Positions 47,301-56,425 of a stretch of 64,000 nt of DNA are shown in pieces. The notes under the pieces are model-generated. The model did not search any database, was not told where the DNA came from, and saw only the letters and a program-made list of their open reading frames with translations. Position 1 is the stretch's first letter; every line of letters begins with the position of its first letter. The DNA is from Candidatus Kapaibacterium sp. (lineage in GTDB: Bacteria; Bacteroidota; Ignavibacteria; Kapaibacteriales; UBA2268): positions 57,882 to 121,881 of the forward strand of contig JAOABA010000001.1 in the NCBI GenBank assembly GCA_026418625.1, in the 5' to 3' direction. The position numbers and the translations under genes were made by a program.

Positions 47301-47403
47301 CGGTTACACCATCGAGAAATTCATTTTTTTGAATTTTTCTGAATGACCTTTTATCTTCATAGTTATTCAAGCTCAACCAGAACTTGTTATTATTACTACT
47401 CAT
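44308..47403 (-). CDS. actB: Alternative complex III subunit ActB (molybdopterin-like plus iron-sulfur)
   Basis: ActB is the large extracytoplasmic iron-sulfur subunit. The 1031-residue protein has a 45-residue N-terminal extension, then a Tat-type motif RRKFLAI (from Arg47) and a small hydrophobic segment ending in Cys65. The first domain resembles molybdopterin oxidoreductases, with TCTGCNNHCGILIKTREGRP and a later cysteine in GKICAAG. ACIII enzymes are reported to lack the molybdenum cofactor here. The C-terminal part (from about 765) binds four iron-sulfur clusters: CTGCGACISACN, CQHCDNAPCENVCP, CVGTRYCSNNCPYKVRRF and CTFCIQRI with CQVACPA. Confidence 0.95.
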   Translation of the reverse strand: MSSNNNKFWLSLNNYEDKRSFRKIQKNEFLDGVTDDFNPEKLPEISRRKFLAISAATTAITAVACTDYRDKGEIVPYNKKPETTTIGIANYYSSTCTGCNNHCGILIKTREGRPIKVDGNPDHPVNKGKICAAGQASILNLYDPERLKHPSKNVGWKYQKESWENINKDIIAALDKAKSSNKEIAIISHTINSPSALKLLKEFKEKYPSTVFYPYEYYDNKNKIDAWKNCFGQNTLPAIKLENAKIIVSLDSDFLGNEGNFIENTAKFVSKRNTENLDDFNRLYVVEGGMSLTGLNADYRLRLSPNKQLEFILSLINELILEKKINYSIPSDFAELVKKYPLKQFVDKHKLNSKYVKHLVDDLEQNKGKSIVLAGDKLDYQSQIAVNMLNEIIGANSLYADTDVSLTNEINDFEILKSTNNLPEKTQFEWLINKLNNKKVAVVIHLDCNPVFHLSPDYGYERALKNAELVVTFTKEKTETSDISNYVLAINHDFESWGDFITRKGVYSLQQPVISPLYETRQKEAVLLDWLSGKPNEYKEDIYHKYIMSNWEVNIYPQFNSKAEFKPFWYAALHDGVVQIESNPQNIFVFNSNSLFDIKPKTSTESLSLLLTNNYTIGDGRFANNGWLQELPHPVTKVTWDNYAAISPETAKQLKLKNFCMIELSVGNRNVNLPIVIQPGMADNLICVELGYGRWQVGTVGMSVGVNAGIFIDKTGNKFISDVKIKKIHGNYKIATTQEHHALDDEFVKDMHKKRKIIKEATIEEYKKDKKILHHEHHPDISLVNRKKYTEMKWAMAIDLNKCTGCGACISACNVENNVPIVGKDQVLMGREMHWMRIDRYYSGTPEEPMASNQPMLCQHCDNAPCENVCPVVATNHSPDGLNQMAYNRCVGTRYCSNNCPYKVRRFNFYDFRDHFEKGYYYQDSLKLVQNPEVTVRSRGVMEKCTFCIQRIMEARQEAVKQNRKIKGTDVQTACQVACPASAIIFGDSNDKESEIYKQRHHDLSYYVLEELNIKPNVTYIARLRNIKSED

Positions 47404-47475
47404 CTATTCAAACCTCTTTAATTACATAATTATTATTTTAGAAAGAAATCCAAGAAAGCAAAAAAACTCAAAATA

Positions 47476-48048
47476 TTATCTATGACAAGCGTTGCAATTA
47501 TCTGGTCCCTTCTTAATCTTATCTTTCAATTCGGGTAATCTTGAATGTGCTTGACGGTGGCAATCAAGGCAGGCCCCCATAGTAAATGAATTAACCTGAC
47601 TGATTACTTCCATTCTTGCAACATCTCCGTGGCAGTTTTTACAATCAATGCTTTTGTTGATATGAACACTGTGATTGAAGTAAGCAAAATCACCTAATTT
47701 ATGAACACGTTTCCAAGGAATTGGTTGATTTTTTTCATAATATTCTACAAGCTTTTTTATTTCTTCTTTGTCACGTCGAGCTACAGAATGACAATTCATA
47801 CAAATATCGGCAGATGGAACCGAAGCGAACCTTCCTTTGTCAACGCTGGTGTGGCAATATTTGCAATCAATGTTCATATTACCAGCGTGGAGTTTATGAG
47901 AAAACTTAATCGGTTGCTCGGGTGCATAACCAATTCCGTCTCTTTCTGGTTTGGCAACAAAGTATGTAACTGCAAAAGTCAGAAGTATTATGAATAAGGT
48001 AACTGGTATTCTTATTTTTAAAAGGTAATCGAGTACTGTTTTTTTCAC
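47476..48048 (-). CDS. actA: Alternative complex III subunit ActA (pentahaem cytochrome c)
   Basis: ActA carries electrons from the quinol site outward. The 190-residue protein has one N-terminal membrane anchor (about 13-31) and exactly five CxxCH motifs at residues 62, 83, 136, 160 and 185 (Cys positions), matching the five haems of known ActA. The start is a GTG at 48048. It is the first gene of the minus-strand respiratory operon, and a 72-base gap precedes actB. Confidence 0.95.
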   Translation of the reverse strand: MKKTVLDYLLKIRIPVTLFIILLTFAVTYFVAKPERDGIGYAPEQPIKFSHKLHAGNMNIDCKYCHTSVDKGRFASVPSADICMNCHSVARRDKEEIKKLVEYYEKNQPIPWKRVHKLGDFAYFNHSVHINKSIDCKNCHGDVARMEVISQVNSFTMGACLDCHRQAHSRLPELKDKIKKGPDNCNACHR

Positions 48049-48363
48049 TTAATCCCTTCAGTTACTTTAACAAATAAAATTCATTAATTATTAAAAACTT
48101 TAAGTTGTAAAATTAAAAAAAAATGATAGAGAAAAAAAGAAAATCTCTTATTTTTAGTAATCGTAATTAATTAAATAATTTTGCAATCATTCTGTTGTTG
48201 TCCTATCCTTAATTATTTAAAATAATTTATGAAGACTTACATAATTATCAAAAAAATCATTAAAATCTTTGATTTTTTTAAAAAAATAACTTATTATTAT
48301 TTATATGAAAATCAATAATAATTGCAAGTGTTTTGTTAATTTTAAATTTTTTTTGTAAGCAAA
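48049..48363. other. Divergent intergenic region (respiratory operon / epimerase promoters)
   Basis: The 315-base gap is very AT-rich and must hold the promoter of the 13-gene respiratory operon and that of the epimerase gene. A short hairpin with a T run, AAAATC/GATTTT around TTT near 48260, is visible, but it is too weak to call. I could not fix a -10 or -33 element on either strand, and no small gene or repeat is seen. Confidence 0.4.
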
Positions 48364-49287
48364 ATGAAGATTTTAGTTACTGGTGGTGCAGGTTTTATTG
48401 GTTCCCACATAGCTGATGCATATATTGAATTGGGTCATACTGTTCATATCCTTGATAATCTATCCTCAGGAAAACTCGAAAACGTTAATAAAAGAGCAAA
48501 ATTTATCAAACTGGATCTCAATTCCCCTGAATTAAAAGATTTTCTGATTTCTGAAAAATTTGATCTAATCAGCCATCACGCTGCTCAAATGAATGTTAGA
48601 GTTTCAGTGGATGATCCAATATTTGATGCTATGACTAATATTATTGGTGGACTAAACTTATATGAGGCAGCTAAGCTTTCCGGAGTAAAAAAAATTATTT
48701 TTGCCTCTTCTGGTGGAACAATCTATGGAGAGCAAGACTATTTTCCAGCAGATGAAGACCATCCCACAAGACCTTGTTCGCCTTATGGAATTTCTAAATT
48801 AGCAAACGAAAAATATCTATTTTATTATAAAACTGTTTATAACATTGATTTTGTGTCTCTAAGATATGGAAATGTCTATGGTTTGAGACAAAATCCTCAC
48901 GGTGAAGCTGGAGTTGTTGCAATATTTATTAATAAAATGCTTTCAGGTGAGCAACCTGTGATTAATGGTGATGGTCTAATTACAAGAGATTATATTTATA
49001 TTGATGATGTTGTCAAAGCAAATATCATATCTCTGAAAGATGAAGTTTCAGGTATTTATAATGTTACAACAGGTGTTGAAACAAACGTCAATTTCATTTT
49101 CAAAACACTCAAAGAACTAACCAATTCAGATTGTGAAGAATTTCACGGTCCTCCAAAGGCTGGGGAACAGAGGCGAAGTGTCTGCTCCTATGAAAAATTC
49201 TACAGGCTTCATAATTGGAAGCCCGAAGTAGAATTTTCCGAAGGTTTGAAATTAACAGTTGAAAAGGTTAAACAATCACTAAAATAA
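48364..49287 (+). CDS. NAD-dependent epimerase/dehydratase (UDP-glucose 4-epimerase-like)
   Basis: The 307-residue extended short-chain dehydrogenase has the nucleotide site GGAGFIGS (residues 7-14) and HILDNLSSG. The catalytic pair lies in SPYGISKLANEKY (Tyr141 and Lys145), with SSGGTIYGE giving the catalytic serine/threonine. The middle motif RYGNVYGLRQNPHGEAGVVA and GDGLITRDYIYIDDVV are typical of UDP-hexose 4-epimerases. It would supply UDP-galactose or a related sugar for surface glycans. The substrate is inferred. It is divergent from actA and convergent with the NlpC/P60 gene. Confidence 0.9.
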   Translation: MKILVTGGAGFIGSHIADAYIELGHTVHILDNLSSGKLENVNKRAKFIKLDLNSPELKDFLISEKFDLISHHAAQMNVRVSVDDPIFDAMTNIIGGLNLYEAAKLSGVKKIIFASSGGTIYGEQDYFPADEDHPTRPCSPYGISKLANEKYLFYYKTVYNIDFVSLRYGNVYGLRQNPHGEAGVVAIFINKMLSGEQPVINGDGLITRDYIYIDDVVKANIISLKDEVSGIYNVTTGVETNVNFIFKTLKELTNSDCEEFHGPPKAGEQRRSVCSYEKFYRLHNWKPEVEFSEGLKLTVEKVKQSLK

Positions 49288-49299
49288 ATTCAAAACGGC

Positions 49300-50148
49300 T
49301 TAGTTTGCTGAACTTAATCTAACTATATCCCTAACAGATAATCTTCTTGCTCCGATAAAGCGGTTACTATAATAAGTGCTTTCAAGCGAGGAAACAGTAA
49401 CACCATATTTAGAGCTTGAATGAGCAAACAAATTATCGCCTAAATAAATACCTACGTGGGATGCATAGGCGTGACGACGAGTATGGAAAAACACCAAATC
49501 ACCAAATTGTAGCTGGTTTTTGTTTATTTTTAGCCCGATTGAAAATTGATTTTGAGCAGTTCTTGGGAGATGAATATTATTAGATGTTAAATAAATTTTT
49601 TGGACAAATGCTGAACAATCTATACCTCTATCGGTAAGTCCACCAAAGCGATAAGGGGTTCCAAGCCATTCCATAATATTTTTCATTATAGCTTTTTTGC
49701 TTAAACCGTTTTGCGTGAGATCATCACCAAATTCATCATCAACTGAATTTAACCAAAGCATTCTGAAAGCATCCATATCAACTGTAACATCATCTTCCAT
49801 CTCTAATTCAGCTAAATCTTCACCTAATTCAATGTATTCAGGATCTTCTTGAAAAGTCGAGGTAGCTGTGTTGTCCTGAACTGCTGATTCAAGACCAGCA
49901 AGATTGGATATTTCTTCTGAATTTGTAATAATTGTTTCTATAGCTTGTTTTCGGGTTAGTTCAGGTTTATAATTTCTTCTGTTTTTCTTGGCTTTTTTAG
50001 ATGTTTTTTTGACTTTTGAGCTTGTTATTTTATGTGTTTTGGTTGTTTTCGCGTTTAAATTTTCAGTTGAATATGTAAATATTAATGCAGGAACTAATAA
50101 AAATATTAATATATTTCTTCGGATAATAAACATTATTCCTTTAATCAT
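49300..50148 (-). CDS. Secreted NlpC/P60-family peptidoglycan endopeptidase
   Basis: NlpC/P60 enzymes cut peptide stems of peptidoglycan. The 282-residue protein has a signal peptide, a lysine-rich segment (about 35-60) and an acidic central region. The C-terminal catalytic domain (about 155-275) has Cys178 in RGIDCSAFVQ, His231 in SHVGIYLG and His243 in FAHSS. YRFGG before the cysteine and FGDLVFFHTRR before the histidine are family features. AGGAGAG lies just upstream of the ATG at 50148. No SH3 or LysM anchor is seen. Confidence 0.93.
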   Translation of the reverse strand: MIKGIMFIIRRNILIFLLVPALIFTYSTENLNAKTTKTHKITSSKVKKTSKKAKKNRRNYKPELTRKQAIETIITNSEEISNLAGLESAVQDNTATSTFQEDPEYIELGEDLAELEMEDDVTVDMDAFRMLWLNSVDDEFGDDLTQNGLSKKAIMKNIMEWLGTPYRFGGLTDRGIDCSAFVQKIYLTSNNIHLPRTAQNQFSIGLKINKNQLQFGDLVFFHTRRHAYASHVGIYLGDNLFAHSSSKYGVTVSSLESTYYSNRFIGARRLSVRDIVRLSSAN

Positions 50149-50629
50149 AGTCTCTCCTTTTTTAGTTCGTAAATCTATTTTAGCTAACTTGTTTGATTTT
50201 AATCACTTAACCTTGAAAAAGGTTACCGGCACATCACAAAAAACAAAATGGTAGGTATTCACCAAAAGAGATGAAACATTAAAAAGCTCTCGATTTTCCT
50301 TATTTTTATTTCGCTATGACAGTCAAAAATCATTAACAAAATTTAATTTTTTTTTGTGAAAATTGAACGGATACAAGAAACAAAAAAATCTTATTTGATA
50401 AAAGAAAAAATTTAATTATGAATTTTTTTTAATAATTCGTTAATTTTTTTTATTAACTTCTTAATGTTGCAAATAAGTTTATATTTTGAATATTTCTTTA
50501 TGTTAAATTGTTTTTATTAAATTATTTTAATTAATTTATTTTACCTTTATGAATTCTAATTCATCAAATTTTGAACTGATTTTGAAAATTTAACTTAAAT
50601 TTGAATGTTAATTTTTTACAAAAGACATT
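50149..50629. other. Long AT-rich intergenic region between divergent genes
   Basis: This 481-base gap divides the NlpC/P60 gene from the nitrilase-family gene. It contains TAACCTT (50208-50214) and AAGGTTA (50219-50225) around a GAAA loop, a perfect 7-base-pair hairpin in the leader of the NlpC/P60 gene. Otherwise it consists mainly of A and T runs. I see no small gene, tRNA or repeat in it, and the length beyond what promoters need is unexplained. Confidence 0.45.
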
Positions 50630-51424
50630 ATGAAAATTTCAGTTATCCAATTTGAACCGTTATTTAGGGATAAACAAGCTAATATAGCAAAAATGACTGA
50701 ATTTGCTGAAAAATCTAACTCTGATTTACTCATTTATCCTGAATTATGCACATCAGGATATTTTTTTTTGAATTTTGAAGAAACTAAATCAGTTGCAGAA
50801 TCATCTAACGGCGAAACAGCATCATATTTCAAAAAACTATCTAAGAATTTGAACAAAATCATTATTTATGGTTTCCCTGAAATTGATGAGAATGGAAAGA
50901 TTTTTAACTCGGCAATAACTATATTTCCAAATGGATTGACTTTTATATATAGAAAAACTCATTTGTTTTACAAAGAGTTTTTTGCATTTGAGCCCGGCAA
51001 TACCGGTTTCAATAATTTTTATTATGAACCTCTTGATGTTAATATTGGTGTAATGATATGCTATGACTGGCGATTTCCCGAAGCCGCAAGAACGCTCGCT
51101 CTCAAAGGAGCCGATATTATTGTTTGTCCATCCAATCTTATTACTGATGTCTGGCATATTTCGATGCCATCAAGGGCTTTAGAAAATAAAGTTTATCTTG
51201 CTGTAGCCAATAGAACAGGTGAAGAAACAAGAGGTAATGAAAAGGTCATCTTCAAGGGAGAATCTGCCATTTGGGGTTATAATGGTGAATTGATTACAAG
51301 GGCAGACTCGAGTTCTGAAATCGAGTTGGTTGCTGAAATTTTTCCCGAGAAGACCAGAAAAAAATCTTTTAATGAATTCAACGATATTTTTTTAGATAGA
51401 AAACCAGAATATTATTCAATTTAA
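50630..51424 (+). CDS. Carbon-nitrogen hydrolase (nitrilase superfamily amidase)
   Basis: The 264-residue protein has the full catalytic triad of the superfamily: Glu38 in YPELCTSGYF, Lys109 in YRKTHLF and Cys144 in MICYDWRFPE. Members hydrolyse amides or nitriles, for example omega-amides of keto acids, formamide or N-carbamoyl compounds. The motif PSNLITDVWHISMPSRALEN and the length are consistent with a small aliphatic amidase. The stop is immediately followed by the start of murC. The substrate is unknown. Confidence 0.88.
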   Translation: MKISVIQFEPLFRDKQANIAKMTEFAEKSNSDLLIYPELCTSGYFFLNFEETKSVAESSNGETASYFKKLSKNLNKIIIYGFPEIDENGKIFNSAITIFPNGLTFIYRKTHLFYKEFFAFEPGNTGFNNFYYEPLDVNIGVMICYDWRFPEAARTLALKGADIIVCPSNLITDVWHISMPSRALENKVYLAVANRTGEETRGNEKVIFKGESAIWGYNGELITRADSSSEIELVAEIFPEKTRKKSFNEFNDIFLDRKPEYYSI

Positions 51425-52816
51425 GTGAGATTAATGATAAGTAAAATTTTTTCATCGGTAAAAAAGATACATTTTGTAGGAATTGGTGGTATCGGTATGA
51501 GCGGTATAGCAGAAATACTGCTCAATCAGGGTTTTAAGATCTCCGGCTCTGATATCTCCAAGTCTGAAAACACTGATTATCTCGAATCAATTGGTGCTGA
51601 AATTTTTATTGGACACACAGAAGATAATGTCAAAGATGCTGAAGTAGTAGTCTATTCCAGCGCTGTTGATCCACAAACTAATCCAGAAACATTAGCTGCA
51701 TACAAAGCTAATATTCCTGTGTTAAGACGTGCCGAAATGTTGGCAGAAGTCTCAAGATTGAACTATTGTTTGGCTATTTCTGGAACTCACGGAAAAACAA
51801 CTACAACATCATTATGTGGATTAACGATGCTCAAAGCCGGATTAGATCCAACAGTGATTGTTGGTGGTAGATTAAGAGGATTTGGAGGAACAAATGCCCG
51901 TCTTGGAAAGGGCGATTGGACTGTTGTCGAAGCAGATGAATTTGATAGATCTTTTTTGCAATTGCTTCCAACAATTGCTGTTGTTAATAACATTGAACCC
52001 GAACATTTAGATATTTATAAAGATTTTGATGATTTAAAAAACACTTTTTTAGAATTTTCCAACAAAGTTCCTTTTTATGGTTTTGTCGCTGTTTGTTTGG
52101 ATGACGCTGGGGTTAAAAGCATTTTAGGAAACATTAAGAAAAAAGTAATAACTTACGGTTTATCAAGGCACGCTAACGTTAGAGCAGAAAATATCAAATT
52201 CAATACCATTAATTCAGAATTTGATGTAATTTTCGAAGGTGAGAATTTAGGAAACATCAAATTAAATATTCCCGGTATTCATAATATTAGAAATAGCCTT
52301 GCTGCTATAGCTATCGGTTTAGAATTGGAAATATCCTTTGAAAATATTGCTTCAGCTCTATCTGATTTCACAGGTGTAAACCGAAGATTCGAGATCAAGG
52401 GCAACAAAAATGATACATTAGTTATTGATGATTATGCACATCACCCTACTGAAGTTCAAGCAACAATTTCAGCAGCAAGAAATGGATGGAACAAAAGAAT
52501 TATTACAGTTTTCCAACCACACACTTACACCCGAACCAGAGATTTTTACGCTGATTTTGGCAAATCTTTCGATGATACAGATATACTTATAATCACTGAC
52601 GTTTATCCAGCTCGAGAAAAGCCAATCGAAGGCATTACTGGTAAATTGATTGCCGATACTGCGGTTTCCTATGGACATAAAAATGTCTTTTATGCTGAAA
52701 CTCTCGATGATGCATATTCATATCTAAAAGATACATATAAACAGGGAGACTTGATACTTACACTCGGTGCAGGTGATATTTGGAAATTAGCGAATAAAAT
52801 CGCTGCAGAAATATAG
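51425..52816 (+). CDS. murC: UDP-N-acetylmuramate--L-alanine ligase
   Basis: MurC adds L-alanine to UDP-MurNAc in peptidoglycan precursor synthesis. The 463-residue protein starts with HFVGIGGIGMSGIAEIL, has the ATP site SGTHGKTTTTSLCG near 120, EADEFDRSFL, NNIEPEHLD and DDYAHHPTEV, and ends with the GDILTLGAGD-type turn (LILTLGAGDIWKLA). The GTG at 51425 abuts the preceding TAA. An ATG nine bases on (51434) is an equally plausible start because AGTGAG could serve as its binding site. Confidence 0.97.
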   Translation: MRLMISKIFSSVKKIHFVGIGGIGMSGIAEILLNQGFKISGSDISKSENTDYLESIGAEIFIGHTEDNVKDAEVVVYSSAVDPQTNPETLAAYKANIPVLRRAEMLAEVSRLNYCLAISGTHGKTTTTSLCGLTMLKAGLDPTVIVGGRLRGFGGTNARLGKGDWTVVEADEFDRSFLQLLPTIAVVNNIEPEHLDIYKDFDDLKNTFLEFSNKVPFYGFVAVCLDDAGVKSILGNIKKKVITYGLSRHANVRAENIKFNTINSEFDVIFEGENLGNIKLNIPGIHNIRNSLAAIAIGLELEISFENIASALSDFTGVNRRFEIKGNKNDTLVIDDYAHHPTEVQATISAARNGWNKRIITVFQPHTYTRTRDFYADFGKSFDDTDILIITDVYPAREKPIEGITGKLIADTAVSYGHKNVFYAETLDDAYSYLKDTYKQGDLILTLGAGDIWKLANKIAAEI

Positions 52817-52911
52817 AATTTATTACAATAATTTATTTTACAAACCTTTTATATATTCTTAATTATTTCTATTGATTATTTTGTTGATGTGATTATAAAT
52901 CGGGAGAAGGT

Positions 52912-55014
52912 ATGTTAATTTTGAGTTATTTCAAGAGGTTCTTAATTTTTTGTTTTGTAATGTTTCTTGTCTTTAACCCATCAGTTTACTCACAAAAATC
53001 TACCAAAAAATCAGAAAAAAAATCAACTAAAGAAAAAGTTTCTGAAGCAGACAAATTAAAAAACGAGGTAATTATTACAGTCGGCAATGAAAAAATTACT
53101 TTTGCAGATCTCGAGAAAGCTTTCAGAAAAAATATGAATAGAAAAGATGTAAAGCTCTGGGAAGTTTCCCGTGACAGTCTTGATGATTTTATTGAGCTTT
53201 ACACAAAATATAGACTTAAAGTTCAGGATGCTATACAAAGAGGTTTTGAAAACGATTCATCTGTTATTGCTGATATTTCACAAAACAGAAGAATTCTTGC
53301 TGAATCATACTTTTTAGATAAAAAACTCGTTGACAAAATGGTTGATGATATGTTAAGAAAGCGTGATAGAGAACTTCAAATTGCTATTATGCTCTTCCAA
53401 TTTCCAATGGGTAATGAAAATGATAGTATGGCAGCTTATTTAAAAGGTAAAGCCTGTTTAGATTTATTGAAACAGGGTAAAGATTTCGCAGAATTAGCAA
53501 AAGACTCTTCTGATGATAAGGAAAGTGGCGAACGTGGAGGTGTTATCAGCACTTGGATTACTGCTGGAAGAACTCAGAGACCAATAGAGGACGCTATTTA
53601 TAAAACTAAGCCGGGAAATTATTATCCCGATTTAATCAAAACACGTTATGGATATTTCATAGTTAAAGTTCTCAAAAGTGAACCAAGAATTAAGGTTCGA
53701 GGAAGTCACATACTCCTTTCCGAAGGACTCGATAAAGACTCAGCAAGAGTATCAGCCAAAGCAGATAGCATTTTAAATCTAATTAGAAAAGGAGCCGATT
53801 TCGCACGACTTGCGGAAGAAAATTCCGAAGACCCCTCAAGTGCTATAAAAGGTGGTGATCTCGGTGCTTGGTATTCAAGGTCTTCAGGTATGGAAAACAC
53901 TGGAAGAAATCTTCTACCTCCTTTCGAAGAAGCTCTATTCTCTCTTAAAGATGGCGAGATTTCAGGTAAAGTTTTTACTGATTACGGTATTCACATCATC
54001 AAAAGAGACTCTTCTAAAGCTTTCAAACTTGAATCTGAACGAGAGGAAATGAAAAAATTATACAAACGAATTTACTTTGAATCAGATAAGAGAGATTTTC
54101 TCGATTCGGTAAAAAAATCATTCGGTTTCAATATTTACTATGATGTTCTTAAGGAATTAGTTTCCTCAATAGACTCGACTAAGAACAATCTTGACACAAC
54201 TTGGAGTAAGGATATAAGCCCTGAATTGAGAAACAAAAACTTATATACATTCAATAATAATAATTACAAAGTTGATTATGTTATTAATAGAATGAATAAA
54301 CAGAATGATCTTAGAGGTTTTGGACTCAATACGAATGATTTCAAAGTCGCAATTGATAAATTAACAGACCCATTGGTATATGATGCTATTTCACCTCAAC
54401 TCGAAAAAGAATATCCAGATTATGCCAATTTACTTAAAGAATTCAAAGATGGAATTCTTCTCTTTAAAGTTGAAGCTATGGAAGTTTGGGACAAGCTTAA
54501 ATTTGATTCCGTTTTAGCAAGATCTTACTGGGATACAACAAAACATAAATATATCACTCAACCTATCTATGATATCAGTGAAATTTATGTCCTGAGCGAT
54601 TCCCTTGCAAATGATATATATAACAGACTCAAAGCTGGTTCAGATTTTGCTGAATTGGCAAAACAACACACACAAAGAGCCGGTTATAGAGAGAAAAATG
54701 GTCATTGGGGCAGAGTTACAGCTAAAGACAATCAATTAGCAAAGATTGTCATTGAGGATAATCTTAAACCCGGTGAGTTTTCTAAACCTCATCGCTATGA
54801 TAACGGCTTTAGTATTGTAAAACTTAATGACTACGAAGCACCTCGACAGAAAACTTTTGAAGAGGCTATACCCGATTTTGCTCCAACTTTCCAAGATTTG
54901 CTTCAAAAACATTTAAGTGAAAAATGGATAAGTTCATTAAAAGCCAAATATAATGTCAAAGTAGATAAAGATAAATTAACTAAAATTATGAATTCACTCA
55001 AGAAAGTGAGTTAA
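52912..55014 (+). CDS. Periplasmic peptidyl-prolyl isomerase with three parvulin-type domains
   Basis: The 700-residue protein has a signal peptide (about 1-27) and a lysine-rich stretch. An N-terminal SurA-like helical part comes next, followed by three parvulin-like segments at about residues 155-258, 259-372 and 553-648. The second is the most complete (SHILLSEG, GADFARLAEENSEDPSS, GGDLGAWY, PFEEALFSLKDGE, YGIHIIK). The region between the second and third is helical. Such proteins chaperone outer-membrane precursors. AGAAGG at 52903 precedes the ATG at 52912. It is followed 14 bases later by a second isomerase gene. Confidence 0.88.
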   Translation: MLILSYFKRFLIFCFVMFLVFNPSVYSQKSTKKSEKKSTKEKVSEADKLKNEVIITVGNEKITFADLEKAFRKNMNRKDVKLWEVSRDSLDDFIELYTKYRLKVQDAIQRGFENDSSVIADISQNRRILAESYFLDKKLVDKMVDDMLRKRDRELQIAIMLFQFPMGNENDSMAAYLKGKACLDLLKQGKDFAELAKDSSDDKESGERGGVISTWITAGRTQRPIEDAIYKTKPGNYYPDLIKTRYGYFIVKVLKSEPRIKVRGSHILLSEGLDKDSARVSAKADSILNLIRKGADFARLAEENSEDPSSAIKGGDLGAWYSRSSGMENTGRNLLPPFEEALFSLKDGEISGKVFTDYGIHIIKRDSSKAFKLESEREEMKKLYKRIYFESDKRDFLDSVKKSFGFNIYYDVLKELVSSIDSTKNNLDTTWSKDISPELRNKNLYTFNNNNYKVDYVINRMNKQNDLRGFGLNTNDFKVAIDKLTDPLVYDAISPQLEKEYPDYANLLKEFKDGILLFKVEAMEVWDKLKFDSVLARSYWDTTKHKYITQPIYDISEIYVLSDSLANDIYNRLKAGSDFAELAKQHTQRAGYREKNGHWGRVTAKDNQLAKIVIEDNLKPGEFSKPHRYDNGFSIVKLNDYEAPRQKTFEEAIPDFAPTFQDLLQKHLSEKWISSLKAKYNVKVDKDKLTKIMNSLKKVS

Positions 55015-55028
55015 TCCGAAATTACATT

Positions 55029-56318
55029 ATGATTCTAAAAAAAGTAACCATAGTTATTCTTTTTTGTTTATCAAGCTTAATTTGCTTTTCTCAAATTCGT
55101 GAGGGCGAAACAGTTGATAAAATTCTTGCTATTGTTGGCAACGAAATCATTATGCAATCTGATCTTGCCGGTCAACTTCTGGTTCTATCACAACAGAATC
55201 CAAATCTTGATATAAATGATAAAGCAGTAAGAATGCAGGTTCTCAACGCGATGATAAACGAAAAGCTTGTAATAATGAAAGCAATAGAGGATTCAATAAC
55301 TGCTACAGAAGAAGAAATTCAATCTCAGTGGGAATTTTATCTAAACCGCGTCATTCAATATTACGGCTCTGCAAAACGAGTAGAGGATATATATGGTATG
55401 TCAATTGCAAGAATGGAAGCTGAGTATCGTGAAGAAATCCGTAAACAAATACTTTCTCAAAAAGTCAAACAGCAAAAATTCTCCGATATCAAAGTTACTC
55501 AAAGAGAAGTCCAAGACTTTTTCGAACAATTTAAAGACAGTATCAAAACTATTCCTGCTCAGGTTGAGCTCTATCATATTGTGAAAAATGTGGAATCAGA
55601 TCAAAATCTTCGTGAAGATTTAATTAAACTTGCAAATTCCGTCAGAGATTCAATAATTAATGGTGGAAGTTTTGCTGACTTTGCAAGAAGATATAGTAAT
55701 GACCCCGGAACGGCTCTTTCAGGCGGTGAAATGGGCTGGTTCCCCAAAGGTAAACTTTTCCCCGAATTTGAAAAAGCTGCCTTTGCACTGCAAAAAGGGG
55801 AAATTTCAAAAGTTGTTGAAACTCCTCTTGGTTTTCATATAATACAAACTATTGACAAAACTAAAGATTCTATTAACGTAAGACATATTCTTTTCAAGAC
55901 AGGAATAGTAGCTGACGATATAGAAAAAACAAAAAAATTCTTATCCGATTTGAGGAACAAAGTTTTAAATGGTGAAAACTTTGAGGAACTTGCAAAGATT
56001 TATTCTGACGACAAAGAAACTAAGTCTTTAGGTGGATTATTAGGCAAATTCCCATTAAATGACTTGCCGCAAGCTTATAAAGAATTTATTGATAAAATAC
56101 CTGACGGCAGTGTTACTGACCCTTTACCATTTAGCTCAAAGCCAAAACAATCTTATCATATCATTTATCGAAAAAGAACCATCCCCGAACATCCTCCAAA
56201 ATTGCCAGAGGATTACAAAGAAATAGAACAGATGGCTATAGTATATAAACAAAATAAGCTTTATGCTGAATGGATAGAATCCTTAAGAAAAACAATGTAT
56301 TGGGAAATTAAGAATTAG
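55029..56318 (+). CDS. SurA-like periplasmic peptidyl-prolyl isomerase
   Basis: The 429-residue protein has a signal peptide, a SurA N-terminal domain (about 25-165; DKILAIVGNEIIMQSDLAGQ). Two parvulin domains span about 177-275 (QVELYHIVKN, GGEMGWFPKGK, VVETPLGFHII) and about 280-375 (INVRHILFKTG, LGGLLGKFP). This is the standard SurA order and length. SurA guides outer-membrane proteins through the periplasm, which matches the many barrel proteins in this window. It is the second of two adjacent isomerase genes. Confidence 0.93.
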   Translation: MILKKVTIVILFCLSSLICFSQIREGETVDKILAIVGNEIIMQSDLAGQLLVLSQQNPNLDINDKAVRMQVLNAMINEKLVIMKAIEDSITATEEEIQSQWEFYLNRVIQYYGSAKRVEDIYGMSIARMEAEYREEIRKQILSQKVKQQKFSDIKVTQREVQDFFEQFKDSIKTIPAQVELYHIVKNVESDQNLREDLIKLANSVRDSIINGGSFADFARRYSNDPGTALSGGEMGWFPKGKLFPEFEKAAFALQKGEISKVVETPLGFHIIQTIDKTKDSINVRHILFKTGIVADDIEKTKKFLSDLRNKVLNGENFEELAKIYSDDKETKSLGGLLGKFPLNDLPQAYKEFIDKIPDGSVTDPLPFSSKPKQSYHIIYRKRTIPEHPPKLPEDYKEIEQMAIVYKQNKLYAEWIESLRKTMYWEIKN

Positions 56319-56425
56319 TTTTTTAATTCAGAAACAATTCATCAAAACAAACATTAATTCATTTTATTATAATTGTTTTCAACCAAAACCTAATTTAAAA
56401 TAATTCGAAATAATTTATAACTAAG

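Noticed and set aside
50208..50225. Hairpin with GAAA loop as a terminator
   Set aside because: It lies in a leader region, with no U run or gene end beside it.
50763..50772. T run near the start of the nitrilase gene as a slippage site
   Set aside because: The frame continues intact and the flanking residues match the family, so a functional switch is unsupported.
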